Positions 1-8,223 of a stretch of 64,000 nucleotides of DNA are shown here, one piece after another. Both the position numbers and the translations under genes were made by a program. The notes below the pieces were generated by a model. It was given only the letters and a program-made list of their open reading frames with translations. It ran no database searches and was not told where the DNA came from. Every line of letters begins with the position of its first letter. The stretch's first letter is position 1. Location: positions 1 through 64,000 of the forward strand of contig CALDSD010000101.1 of NCBI GenBank assembly GCA_937911325.1, in the 5' to 3' direction. The DNA is from an uncultured Neomegalonema sp. (GTDB lineage Bacteria > Pseudomonadota > Alphaproteobacteria > Rhodobacterales > Rhodobacteraceae).

Positions 1-32
1 TTTTATATTTTTGTTTTCGTTTTATCTAGGTT

Positions 33-257
33 TTGTGGTTGCTTCTCGCTTTGGCTTGCGCGTCTTATCGCTACTCGAATTCCGACCCGATCACCGGTCA
101 AGCGGCTTGGTTCGATCTTCGGGTTTCGATCGAGAAAGCCGAACAGGTCGAGACCGGCGAAACCCAGCCTCGCTTTGAAGCGACGGCGACCGGCGGTTTG
201 CCTCGATCGCCCAAGGTCGTGGCCTACGGCGCTCAGTTTCGGGAGGCGGCGCGGTGA
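33..257 (+). CDS. soeA: Molybdopterin sulfite dehydrogenase catalytic subunit, C-terminal fragment (SoeA-like)
   Basis: Only the last ~65 codons of a DMSO-reductase-family (CISM) catalytic subunit are present. The segment DPITGQAAWFDLRVSIEKAE matches the C-terminal strand that closes the molybdopterin-dinucleotide domain in this family. It is followed by a short tail and then overlaps the next gene by a GTGA junction, so it belongs to the same operon as the [4Fe-4S] and membrane subunits downstream. The symbol rests on that downstream pair, which resembles SoeBC (cytoplasmic-side sulfite oxidation). Upstream, the frame meets a TAG at 27-29 inside an AT-rich stretch (1 to about 45) unlike the rest of the window, so the true gene body is missing or the sequence end is unreliable. 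The apparent TTG start at 33 should not be taken as a real start. Confidence 0.6.
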   Translation: MWLLLALACASYRYSNSDPITGQAAWFDLRVSIEKAEQVETGETQPRFEATATGGLPRSPKVVAYGAQFREAAR

Positions 258-1015
258 CGACGCTGCCGGAAAAGACCGAAAAGAAGCTGGGTCTGGTCAT
301 CGACCTCGACATTTGCGTCGGCTGTCAGGCCTGCGCGACAAGCTGCAAGGAGTGGAACACCGGCGGGTACAGCGCGCCGCTGACGGATCATGACGCTTAC
401 GGCGCTGATCCCTCTGGCGCCTGGCTCAACCGCATCCATTCCTACGAGGTCGGGGAGGGGGCCGGTTCTCGTACGGTGCACTTCCCCCGATCGTGCCTGC
501 ATTGCGAGGAGCCTGACTGCGTCACCGTATGCCCGACCGGCGCCTCGTATAAGCGCGAAGTCGATGGGATCGTTCTGGTGAACCCGGACACGTGCATTGG
601 GTGCAAGCTGTGCTCCTGGGCTTGTCCCTATGGCGCGCGCGAATACGACTACGACGACGGCGTGATGAAGAAATGCACGCTCTGCGTCGACCGTATCTAC
701 AACGAGACGCTGGCGGAGGAAGACCGCGTCCCCGCCTGTGTGCGCGCATGTCCCACCGGCGCGCGTGCATTCGGCGATCTCGGCGATCCCGCGAGCGCCG
801 TCTCCCAGTCCGTCGCCGAACGTGGCGGGTTCGATCTCCTGGAAGAGTTTGGCTACAAACCCGTGAACAAGTATCTGCCGCCTCGCTCGCCGGCCGAGGT
901 GGTCGACACTCCGGCGGCGCCCATCCTCGAGGCGGCGATCGCTCAGCCTGACGGCTCGAAGGTCGAAGGTTTCTTCGCCTGGATCGACCAGGCCCTTTCT
1001 CGGTCGGAGGCCTGA
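254..1015 (+). CDS. soeB: SoeB-like [4Fe-4S] electron-transfer subunit
   Basis: Iron-sulfur subunit of a membrane-bound molybdoenzyme, 253 aa. It should pass electrons from the molybdenum subunit to the membrane anchor and quinone pool. Four cysteine clusters are visible: C21-x2-C24-x2-C27-x3-C31, C81/84/89/93, C114/117/120/124 and C141/144/162/166, the standard four-cubane DmsB/PsrB arrangement. The N-terminus (TEKKLGLVIDLD, then CKEWNTGGYSAPL) resembles SoeB of sulfite-oxidising alphaproteobacteria rather than DmsB or PhsB. The GTG start overlaps the upstream TGA by GTGA, and soeC begins 1 base after this stop, so the three genes are translationally coupled. There is no signal peptide, so the protein is cytoplasmic. 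A DmsB-type role on another substrate is the main alternative. Confidence 0.8.
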   Translation: MTTLPEKTEKKLGLVIDLDICVGCQACATSCKEWNTGGYSAPLTDHDAYGADPSGAWLNRIHSYEVGEGAGSRTVHFPRSCLHCEEPDCVTVCPTGASYKREVDGIVLVNPDTCIGCKLCSWACPYGAREYDYDDGVMKKCTLCVDRIYNETLAEEDRVPACVRACPTGARAFGDLGDPASAVSQSVAERGGFDLLEEFGYKPVNKYLPPRSPAEVVDTPAAPILEAAIAQPDGSKVEGFFAWIDQALSRSEA

Positions 1016-1016
1016 C

Positions 1017-1976
1017 ATGCACCCGGCCTATTCAGTCATTCTTTTCACAACGGCGTCGGGCGCAGGCTATGGTCTGATGTTCTGGGTCAGCCTGATCCAT
1101 ATCTTCGGCGCAGGTCCTGATAGCCGCTGGTTCGAGTTCACGGCGATGGCCGTCTCGCTGATCCTGGTGACCGTTGGCTTGTTGGCGTCGACGTTCCACC
1201 TTGGTCACCCGGAAAGGGCGTTTCGCGCGTTCTCGCAGTGGCGCAGCTCGTGGCTTTCGCGGGAGGGCGTCGCCGCGGTCGCGACGTATGCGCCGTCCGG
1301 CTTTCTTGCGTTGATCTGGCTGCTGGGTGGTGAGACGGCGTGGACCGCGCCGCTCGCGCTGCTTGCAGCGGTGGGCGCTGTCGTGACGGTCTACTGCACC
1401 GGCATGATCTACGCGTCGCTTCGCACTATCCGACAATGGAATCTCGGGCTGGTTCCCGTCGTCTATCTTGGTCTGGCCGCCGCCAGCGGAGCGGTCTTGC
1501 TCGCGTTCTTTCTGGCGGCGTTTGGTCAATCGCCCATTTGGGCTGCGATGCTGTCTTTGATCGGCCTCGGCGGCGCCGCCGCATTGAAGGCGCTGTATTG
1601 GCGCAGGATCGATGCCGACCCCGGACGTTACACTGTCGAGATGGCGTTGGGCTTGAGCGCCGTGTCGGTCGGAGCTCAGGCGGGCGGCGTCCGCCCCCTC
1701 GACCCGCCACATACGCGTCCGAACTTCGTCATGCGCGAAATGGGCTACCAAGTCGCCCGGAAACACGCCCTGAAGCTTCGTCAGTTCTCTCTGATTGCGC
1801 TTTTCGCCGCGCCAGCCGCTGCGATCGTCTTGGCGAGCACCTTCGGCGTCGCCGTCACGGCGCTTTATCTGTTGGCGGCGGTCTCCGTCGGCGTGGGCGC
1901 GGTGCTTGAGAGATGGCTCTTTTTTGCAGAGGCCGAGCACGTCGTTACGCTCTACTATGGAGCGAGTAGGGCGTAG
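1017..1976 (+). CDS. soeC: SoeC-like membrane anchor subunit (DmsC family)
   Basis: 319-aa polytopic membrane protein. It begins MHPAYSVILFTTASGAGYGL, typical of DmsC/NrfD-like anchors, and has roughly eight hydrophobic segments. One internal loop carries HLGHPERAFRAFSQWRSSWLSREG, a DmsC-family hallmark lying near the quinone site. The product should hold the SoeAB heterodimer at the inner membrane and hand electrons to quinone. Its ATG lies one base after the soeB stop, so it is the last gene of this operon. A 60-bp gap then separates it from the dioxygenase gene, which has its own ribosome site. Confidence 0.8.
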   Translation: MHPAYSVILFTTASGAGYGLMFWVSLIHIFGAGPDSRWFEFTAMAVSLILVTVGLLASTFHLGHPERAFRAFSQWRSSWLSREGVAAVATYAPSGFLALIWLLGGETAWTAPLALLAAVGAVVTVYCTGMIYASLRTIRQWNLGLVPVVYLGLAAASGAVLLAFFLAAFGQSPIWAAMLSLIGLGGAAALKALYWRRIDADPGRYTVEMALGLSAVSVGAQAGGVRPLDPPHTRPNFVMREMGYQVARKHALKLRQFSLIALFAAPAAAIVLASTFGVAVTALYLLAAVSVGVGAVLERWLFFAEAEHVVTLYYGASRA

Positions 1977-2056
1977 ACGATCTGCGCCGACGATGTAGAC
2001 GGTGGATCGCGGCCCTGGGATCGTTTCCTGTCTGCACAGTGCGAAGGAGACGCGAA

Positions 2057-3124
2057 ATGGGCGAAGCCGAAATTCGGTTCGATGAGCTGCGCGACGCCGC
2101 TCAATCGCGTGAGGAGCCTTCGCCGTTCGGCGCGCGGCTTTCCGTGTCGGGGTCGTCGATCTCTGAAAAGGTCGGCGCGATCCTTGAGGCGCGCGAAGAG
2201 ATCGTCGAGCAGTTTCACCGTGCCGGCGGACTGTTGCTGGTCCGGGGTCTCGAAGATCTGCGCGAGGCTCCCGATCTCCTCGTCAGGATCTCGGAGATCT
2301 TCGGACCCGAGGTCGAGAATGTCCGCCAGACGCTTACGAGCGATCGGTTCTTTCATGAGAGCGTTCCCGAGCTGATGGTTCTGTCGAACGAACCGCCGGT
2401 TGGTCATCCGCCGCCGCCGCTGCCCAGCCCGAGCCGAACGCCTGATGGCGCTCTCGTGGTCAGCCATCCTCAACAGTCGAACTGGCATACCGACCAGAGT
2501 TACCGACGGCCGCCGCCAGACGTGACGCTGCTGTTCGGTGTGGTCACCCCGCCGCCGGATCAGGGACAAACCCTTTTTGCGGATTGTTCGGCGGCGTTCG
2601 AGGCGCTCGACGCCGACACGAAAACGCGCCTTTGCGATCTGGACGGGATCCACGCGCCACGTTGGATTGGACGCAGCCCCGAAGATGTGCAGGCGGGCGT
2701 CACGCCGAAGCCGCTTTTGCCGCATCAGCGCCCCGTTCGGCAGCCGCTTGTAAGACGTCATCCCGCAACCCACCGGCCGGCGCTTTACCTTTGCCAGCCG
2801 CAGCAGATGGACTTCGTCGAGGGTCCGATCGTGGGTCTCGAAACAGGCCCGGACGGCGCCGGCGCGGATCTTCTCGAGCAGCTGCTGCGGCATGCGACGC
2901 AGGCGCGCTTCGTCTATACCCACGAATGGGCCGCCGGAGACCTTGTGATCGCGGACAATCGATGCCTGTTGCACTGCGCCACCTGGTACGCGGCGGACCG
3001 ATATCCGCGATTGATGTGGCGGACGACGGTCCGTGGCGCGCCCGGGGAGGAATACGCCGGCGAGGCAAAGAGCTGGATGCCTCGCGACGGCGAAGCGCTG
3101 ATGGCGGGGATGGAGGGCGTCTGA
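2057..3124 (+). CDS. TauD/TfdA-family Fe(II)/2-oxoglutarate dioxygenase
   Basis: 355-aa 2-oxoglutarate-dependent dioxygenase. The facial triad is visible: H144-x-D146 (in SNWHTDQSYRRPPP) and distal H306 (NRCLLHCATWY), followed by R322 (RLMWRTTVRG), which should bind the 2-oxoglutarate carboxylate. The ATG at 2057 is chosen because GAAGGAG lies 8 bases upstream; an earlier in-frame start at 2039 would put the ribosome site inside the gene. Family members hydroxylate taurine, alkyl sulfates, carnitine precursors or aryloxy acids. The adjacent sulfite dehydrogenase makes a sulfonate substrate attractive, since TauD-type cleavage releases sulfite, but the long proline-rich insert at about 113-126 is not a TauD feature. 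Substrate is unresolved. Confidence 0.75.
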   Translation: MGEAEIRFDELRDAAQSREEPSPFGARLSVSGSSISEKVGAILEAREEIVEQFHRAGGLLLVRGLEDLREAPDLLVRISEIFGPEVENVRQTLTSDRFFHESVPELMVLSNEPPVGHPPPPLPSPSRTPDGALVVSHPQQSNWHTDQSYRRPPPDVTLLFGVVTPPPDQGQTLFADCSAAFEALDADTKTRLCDLDGIHAPRWIGRSPEDVQAGVTPKPLLPHQRPVRQPLVRRHPATHRPALYLCQPQQMDFVEGPIVGLETGPDGAGADLLEQLLRHATQARFVYTHEWAAGDLVIADNRCLLHCATWYAADRYPRLMWRTTVRGAPGEEYAGEAKSWMPRDGEALMAGMEGV

Positions 3125-3277
3125 GGTCTTCGTCGCCGCAGAGGCGTCTCGGCCGGTCGCTAGGCGCGTCCGCCTGATCCTAAAAAAGACAGGTTTTTTG
3201 TTCACGATTTCGCGCGCTGACGATCCAAGCGATCGGCTGGCGCGAATACGTACAGGGGCACCGAAGAGGACGTGTTG

Positions 3278-3799
3278 ATGAAGATGATTGCTATCGCCGC
3301 GCTCGCTTTCGCGACGACCGTGGCCACTGCGGACGCTTTTGAACGTGCGCATTCACGCTTGCTGACCACCGCGTACGACTCGGGCGACGTGCGTCGGGCG
3401 CTGGCCGGAGATGGTCCGGTCGAAATCATCGGTGCGCCGGTCGACAGCCAGGTGGTCGCCGACGCTCTCGATACGCCTGCGTATCTGGGACGGCCCGACT
3501 TTGTCGCCTTGCCCTCGACGTCTGAAACCAGAGAGCTCTCACGCTTGGTTTTGGTCTTCGGAGGCGCCGCAGGCGGCGATGCGTGCGAAGGGGAAGCCTC
3601 GGCCGGCGGTCGGAGCGACGTGTTGTACGCAGCCTTCTGCCACGGCGACAAGACGGTGACGGAGGCGCGCCTGATCTCGGACACGCTTGCGAACCCGACA
3701 AACGAAGCGTTCACCCGCAGCGTGCGGAACCTGATTCGGTACATGGCGCCCCGCACGAACCCGCTGACGACGGGCGGCGACCGAAAGCGTCGCAACTAG
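3278..3799 (+). CDS. Small exported protein of unknown function
   Basis: 173-aa protein with a Sec signal peptide (MKMIAIAALAFATTVATADA, cleavage likely after ADA). I do not recognise the mature domain. It is acidic to neutral, has two cysteines that could form a disulfide (CEGEA and FCHGD), and a basic tail (GGDRKRRN). The ATG at 3278 is preferred over GTG 3272 and TTG 3275 because AAGAGGA at 3264-3270 is correctly spaced. It stands alone after the dioxygenase, separated by about 150 bases, and is followed by a strong hairpin at 3847-3877. Confidence 0.6.
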   Translation: MKMIAIAALAFATTVATADAFERAHSRLLTTAYDSGDVRRALAGDGPVEIIGAPVDSQVVADALDTPAYLGRPDFVALPSTSETRELSRLVLVFGGAAGGDACEGEASAGGRSDVLYAAFCHGDKTVTEARLISDTLANPTNEAFTRSVRNLIRYMAPRTNPLTTGGDRKRRN

Positions 3800-3846
3800 T
3801 CGCTTCGCGCGTCGGATGGGACGTTCCGTTCCTGTCCGCGCCCACA

Positions 3847-3877
3847 GAGCTTGGCGCCTTGCATCAGCGCCAAGCTC
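3847..3877. terminator. Perfect 11-bp hairpin between convergent genes
   Basis: Inverted repeat GAGCTTGGCGC (3847-3857) and GCGCCAAGCTC (3867-3877) with a 9-base loop. It sits between the end of the small exported-protein gene (+) and the end of the demethylase gene (-). Neither flank has a clear T tract, so it is either a factor-assisted terminator for both strands or an RNA 3'-end stabiliser. Nothing else is visible in 3800-4000. Confidence 0.5.
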
Positions 3878-4000
3878 CATCCCTGCAGCGGTCCAGTTCC
3901 CATCTTTCACGTCTTTTGCGCCTTGCGGGCGGAAGCCAGCCTATTGGTTCGGCGAAACGCGTGGGACTGAACAGTTTGCGGCATCCGCCGGGGCGAGGCC

Positions 4001-6049
4001 TCACATCGGGCTGCAGAGCCTGAGCGCATCGTACATCGCGGCGGCCGCGTTGCGGCTTGCGACGGCGTCGCCGATTCTGAAAAGGCTCGGACCCGGCTTC
4101 TCCAGGCAAGGCTGAGGATCGCCGGCGAAGAGGGCGTCCATGTCGGTCTCGCCGCGGTTGCTGGCGTGGCTTTGCAAACTCTGAAAAACATCCTCGACCG
4201 GGATGGTGCCAAATTCGCTGATCATCATGTCCGCTTCGAAAACGGAGATCTCGCCCGTCAGTTCGCTCACCATCACGGCTTCCAGCGCATTGCCCGCGCG
4301 GCGAACCGAAACCAACGTGTGCTCGGAAACCGGGTGGATGCCGTGTTCCGCGAACGACTTTCGCCAGATGACGCGCTCGGCGTATGCGAGCTCCTTGGCA
4401 AGGACGTCGTCGACCATGACGTAGTCGAGCGACGTCGCGTCGCCGACGAGGCGCATCGCGAGGCTTGGGCCCGCATGCCGCCCCGAGCCGTCATAAAGCA
4501 GCACGCGGCCGGCGGGCCGCACGGCTCCGGTCAGAACATCCCAAGGGTCCGTGCACAGCTCCGCGCCCTCGACCCACCCGCTGCTGGGCACGCCTCCGGT
4601 CGCAATGATGATCACATCGGGCGCTTCAGCGCGCACGGTTTCGTCCTCGACCAGCGTGTTGAGCCTGACGTCGACGCCAAGCGCGTCAAGTTCGTTCGCA
4701 CGCCAGTCAATGATGCTGTGAAGGTCCTTGCGCCAATCGGTTCCCGTCGCCAGGCGAAGCTGCCCGCCGAGCGCATTGCCCGCCTCAAAAAGCACGATCT
4801 CGTGGCCGCGTTCCGCCGAGATCCGAGCCGCTTCCAGCCCAGCTGGACCGCCGCCGACAACAACGATCTTGCGCGTCGGTCCAGAGGTCGTCTGGATGCG
4901 CTGCGGCCAGCGCCGTTCGCGCCCCGCAGCCTGATTGTGAAGACAGGTGGGCCTGTTCTCTCCCATGCAGACGGAGGCGCCGACGCAGGGTCGGATCCGG
5001 TTTTCCTCGCCGCGCGCGATCTTGTCGACAATGTACGGATCGGCGATATGGGCGCGCGTCATCGCGACCATATCAAGCAGCCCTTCGCGGATCGCATGCC
5101 GCGCCGTGGCGATGTCTGCGATCTTCGCCGCATGAAACACCGGTAGAGCGATCTCGCGTTTGAACCGCGCGACTTGGGTCAGCCATGGGGCGAGCGGCAT
5201 CGACATGCCTGGCATGCATTCCGTCGCGAGGCCCAGTTCAGTGTCGATCCGCCCGCAGTTCGCGTTGATAAAGTCGAGATGGCCTTCGCGCTCGAACAGC
5301 TGGGCGATCCTCACGCTTTCATCAAAGTCCGAACCTCCGCTGGCGCTTTCATCGACCCCGAAACGTAGGCCGAAGATGAAGGCGTCTCCGACGTTTCGCC
5401 TGACCTCTTCGAAGACCATGAGGGCGAACCGGCAGCGATTTTCGAGACTGCCGCCGTAGCGATCCGAGCGTTTATTGGTCGCCGGCGACAGGAACTGCCC
5501 GACGAGATGGCCGTGCGCCATGATCTCGACCCCGTCGAGACCCCCGGCCTGCGCGCGGCGAGCCGCTTCGCCGAGCTGGCGAACGACCCTTTGAACGTCG
5601 TCTTCGGTCATCTCTCTGGGGATCGCTCTGTGACCGATCTCTCGAATGGCGGAGGGAGCGATCGCCGGCGCCCAGTTCTGGGTGAGCGCCTCCGCCCGCC
5701 GACCCAAATGCGTGATCTGGATCATCAGCGCGGCGCCTTCGTCATGAATGCGTTCGGCGAACTGCCGCAGGTGCGGAATGACGTCGTCGGTCGCCATGTT
5801 CAGCTGCCCCGACGCCCAGAGCGAGTCATTCGCCACATAGGACGAACCGCCGAACATCGTCAGCGCCAAACCGCCCCTGGCTTTCTCGAGATGGTAGCGT
5901 TGGTAGGTCTCGCCGGGCATGTGGCTTTCGTCGCCGAGCCCGCAAGCGTGCGCCGTCGACATGATGCGGTTGCGCAGCGTGAGCGCTTTCAGTTGGAACG
6001 GCTGAAGCAGCGGGTCTTTCTCGGCTTGCGGAGAGAGCGTTTGCGTCAT
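4001..6049 (-). CDS. TMADH/DgcA/StcD-like flavin-dependent N-demethylase
   Basis: 682-aa multidomain oxidoreductase of the Old Yellow Enzyme / 2,4-dienoyl-CoA reductase / trimethylamine dehydrogenase family. An N-terminal FMN TIM barrel carries HGHLVGQFLSPATNKRSDRYGGSLENR. It is followed by a cysteine cluster (RPCVGASVC...TCLHNQAAGRE) and a C-terminal FAD/NAD domain starting KIVVVGGGPAGLEAA. The CVGAxxC...CxHNxAxGRE pattern is the arrangement I associate with dimethylglycine (DgcA) and N-methylproline/stachydrine (StcD) demethylases, although the gap to the last cysteine looks short here (7 residues). The likely reaction is oxidative N-demethylation of a methylated amine with electrons to an ETF. 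The ATG at 6049 has GGAAC upstream; a GTG at 6157 overlapping the transporter stop is possible and would add 36 residues. Last gene of the leftward arm of the amine region. Confidence 0.75.
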   Translation of the reverse strand: MTQTLSPQAEKDPLLQPFQLKALTLRNRIMSTAHACGLGDESHMPGETYQRYHLEKARGGLALTMFGGSSYVANDSLWASGQLNMATDDVIPHLRQFAERIHDEGAALMIQITHLGRRAEALTQNWAPAIAPSAIREIGHRAIPREMTEDDVQRVVRQLGEAARRAQAGGLDGVEIMAHGHLVGQFLSPATNKRSDRYGGSLENRCRFALMVFEEVRRNVGDAFIFGLRFGVDESASGGSDFDESVRIAQLFEREGHLDFINANCGRIDTELGLATECMPGMSMPLAPWLTQVARFKREIALPVFHAAKIADIATARHAIREGLLDMVAMTRAHIADPYIVDKIARGEENRIRPCVGASVCMGENRPTCLHNQAAGRERRWPQRIQTTSGPTRKIVVVGGGPAGLEAARISAERGHEIVLFEAGNALGGQLRLATGTDWRKDLHSIIDWRANELDALGVDVRLNTLVEDETVRAEAPDVIIIATGGVPSSGWVEGAELCTDPWDVLTGAVRPAGRVLLYDGSGRHAGPSLAMRLVGDATSLDYVMVDDVLAKELAYAERVIWRKSFAEHGIHPVSEHTLVSVRRAGNALEAVMVSELTGEISVFEADMMISEFGTIPVEDVFQSLQSHASNRGETDMDALFAGDPQPCLEKPGPSLFRIGDAVASRNAAAAMYDALRLCSPM

Positions 6050-6153
6050 GTCGGCTGTTCCGTTCAGATCTGAAGTCATCGAATGCAAGTCTGTCAGAGC
6101 TGCGTCGCTGATGACAGTCGCAGCTTGCCGGAGGAGGACCGGCCCAAACGCCG

Positions 6154-7071
6154 TCACATCGGACTGGGCCGCCCCCGCTTCAGGCGCGAAGAGGATCTCA
6201 ATTCGAGGACGGCGCGAAGCGCGACTGCGAAGATAACGATCGCGCCGCCGACAAGAGTAAGCTCTGTCGGGATCTCGTTGACGAATAGCCAGACCCAGAT
6301 CGGGCCGAGCGCAAATTCAAGAAGCATGAAAAGGGTAAGCTCCGCCGCAGCGAGATGGCGCGACGCCGCGACGAACAACGCGTTTGCAAATCCCGACAGC
6401 ACTCCGCCCAACAAGAAGCACAGCAGAATGTCCTGCGTGGAAAGGTCGAACCGACCCCACCGCCAAACGCCGGACACGATGAGAATGATGACGCCTGAGA
6501 CGATCAAAGTCGGCAGCATGTCGATCTGCCGGTTCCTGCGAACGATGATCGCAAAGCCTGAAAAACAGATCGCGGTGACGAGCGCCATCAGGTTGCCGTA
6601 GCTGGACCCGACCCCGACGCCCTCGATCATCATCACGCCGACGCCGATCGCGGCGGCGACCATGGTCGCCAGCGTCGCGCGACCGAGCGGCTCGCGGAGG
6701 AGCAGCCAGGCCAACGCCGCCGTGATGAAGGGGATCGCGCTGAGCGTGAACAGGGTGTTCGCGACTGTCGTGTTGGTGATCGCTTGAAGAAACGCCATGC
6801 CGGCCAGCGCCAGGCATGCGCCGCCCAGCAAACCCGGAGCGCCGATCTTTCTGACCTCCGCGAGCGTCCTGTCTCGGTGGCGCAGGATCATGATCAAGGA
6901 GATCGCCGCGAGCAGCGCCAGGGCTCGGAAAAAGTTGATCTGCCAGGCGTCGCTGGTCTCCATGCTGCGCAACACAAGGCCGCCGAAGCTGATGCAGACC
7001 GAGCTGACGACCATCAGCAGCATGGCGACGGCGCGCGGGTCGGTGCTCACTGAGGTGGTCGCATGCGGCAT
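6154..7071 (-). CDS. EamA/DMT-family transporter 1
   Basis: 305-aa membrane protein with ten hydrophobic segments in two repeated EamA halves (for example LNFFRALALLAAISLIM-like and LNLMALVTAICFSGFAIIV-like stretches). DMT carriers move amino acids, amines or other small metabolites, often as exporters. It lies 25 bases downstream of a second EamA gene and its stop abuts or overlaps the possible GTG start of the demethylase gene, so the three leftward genes probably share a transcript from the divergent promoter region near 8072-8223. The substrate cannot be read from sequence; context suggests an amine or an intermediate of its breakdown. Confidence 0.8.
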   Translation of the reverse strand: MPHATTSVSTDPRAVAMLLMVVSSVCISFGGLVLRSMETSDAWQINFFRALALLAAISLIMILRHRDRTLAEVRKIGAPGLLGGACLALAGMAFLQAITNTTVANTLFTLSAIPFITAALAWLLLREPLGRATLATMVAAAIGVGVMMIEGVGVGSSYGNLMALVTAICFSGFAIIVRRNRQIDMLPTLIVSGVIILIVSGVWRWGRFDLSTQDILLCFLLGGVLSGFANALFVAASRHLAAAELTLFMLLEFALGPIWVWLFVNEIPTELTLVGGAIVIFAVALRAVLELRSSSRLKRGRPSPM

Positions 7072-7096
7072 GTCACTCGTCTCGTCCGATCATCCA

Positions 7097-8071
7097 TCAT
7101 CGTCTGTCGCTCTGGTCGTTGTCCGTCGCGTAGGGGCCGCCGTTTGCGGATGACGCGTGAAGCGGCGTTGTCTTTTGCGACGCGGAGTAACGCAGTCTGC
7201 GCTCTCGATAGACGATCATCAGTCCGCCGAAGACGATCAGCAACGCGCCTGGAAACAAGTCCTCAACCGGCGCCTCGCCAAAGAAGATCCAACCCAAGCT
7301 AAAAGCGATCGGGATGCCGAAATAATTGAAGGGCGCGAGATTGCTTGGCTCGGTCATTCGATAGGCGATGATCAGGCAGAGCACGGCGCAACCGCCGAAG
7401 GCGCCCATCAAAACGATCAATAAGAAATCCGAAAGGCTGACGATCGGGGTGAAGCCGCCAAGCGCTGTGGCGAGCGCGACCGAGCCGACCGCTGCGACAG
7501 CCGAGGAATAGAGATTGAAAAGCGGCGTCGGCACGTCGGGGTCGATCAGACGCGCCGTGACGCCGGTAAACGCGTAGAGCGCGGCTGCGCCGACCGGAAG
7601 CAGCATGTGCCACGAAAACGTGTCTGCGCCCGGCTTGGTGATCAGCAGAACGCCGATGAAGCCGATCGCGACGGCCGACCAGCGCACCGCGCCGACGCGC
7701 TCTCCCAGGATCGGCACGGCGAGGGCCGTCGTAAACAGAGCGGTCGAATAAGAGATCGTCGTCGCAGTGGCGAACGCCATCAACCCCAGCGAGAGATAGA
7801 ACAACAGTTGAGCAAAGGTGACGGCGACGCCGCGCCAGACCGCCAGGCGCCACTGCCGCAAATGCAAGCTGCCGCCGCTATCGCGCCACGCCGCGCTTGT
7901 CCACAGGGCGAGAGCGCTGGGGAGCAAGCCAAACACGTTTCGATAAGCCGACAGCTCAGCGGCGCTGTAGACCGGGGACAAGTACTTGATGATGAGGCCC
8001 ATCAGATCGAACAGAACGAGCGCGGCGATGCTGATCGCAATAGCCAGAACCGCGTCGTCTGTTCGTCTCAT
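7097..8071 (-). CDS. EamA/DMT-family transporter 2
   Basis: 324-aa ten-segment EamA carrier, a paralogue of the neighbour at 6154-7071. The start at 8071 (MRRTDDAVLAIAISIAALVLFDLMG) places a hydrophobic first helix right after a short basic end, as expected; the longer open frame to 8185 adds a non-membrane stretch with no family look. The C-terminal tail is polar. Two EamA proteins in tandem may form a heterodimeric carrier, as seen for paired small multidrug-resistance proteins, but here each already has ten helices, so they more likely have different substrates. Confidence 0.8.
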   Translation of the reverse strand: MRRTDDAVLAIAISIAALVLFDLMGLIIKYLSPVYSAAELSAYRNVFGLLPSALALWTSAAWRDSGGSLHLRQWRLAVWRGVAVTFAQLLFYLSLGLMAFATATTISYSTALFTTALAVPILGERVGAVRWSAVAIGFIGVLLITKPGADTFSWHMLLPVGAAALYAFTGVTARLIDPDVPTPLFNLYSSAVAAVGSVALATALGGFTPIVSLSDFLLIVLMGAFGGCAVLCLIIAYRMTEPSNLAPFNYFGIPIAFSLGWIFFGEAPVEDLFPGALLIVFGGLMIVYRERRLRYSASQKTTPLHASSANGGPYATDNDQSDRR

Positions 8072-8223
8072 CACATCGCGTTCCAACCATCCGTCGCGCT
8101 CTGACCACAACGAAGCCACGAGCACCCGGGCGATGGCCAGCAGTTTCTGTCGGACGTTCCCTATAGGCGCTTGGCCCCGGATCATGCGACGCTCACAGGG
8201 TTAGGACGCATGGAGACTGCGCG

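Noticed and set aside
1955-3352. 465-codon minus-strand open frame opposite the dioxygenase gene
   Set aside because: The dioxygenase has its catalytic triad and an SD-linked start; the antisense product is Arg-rich low-complexity sequence.
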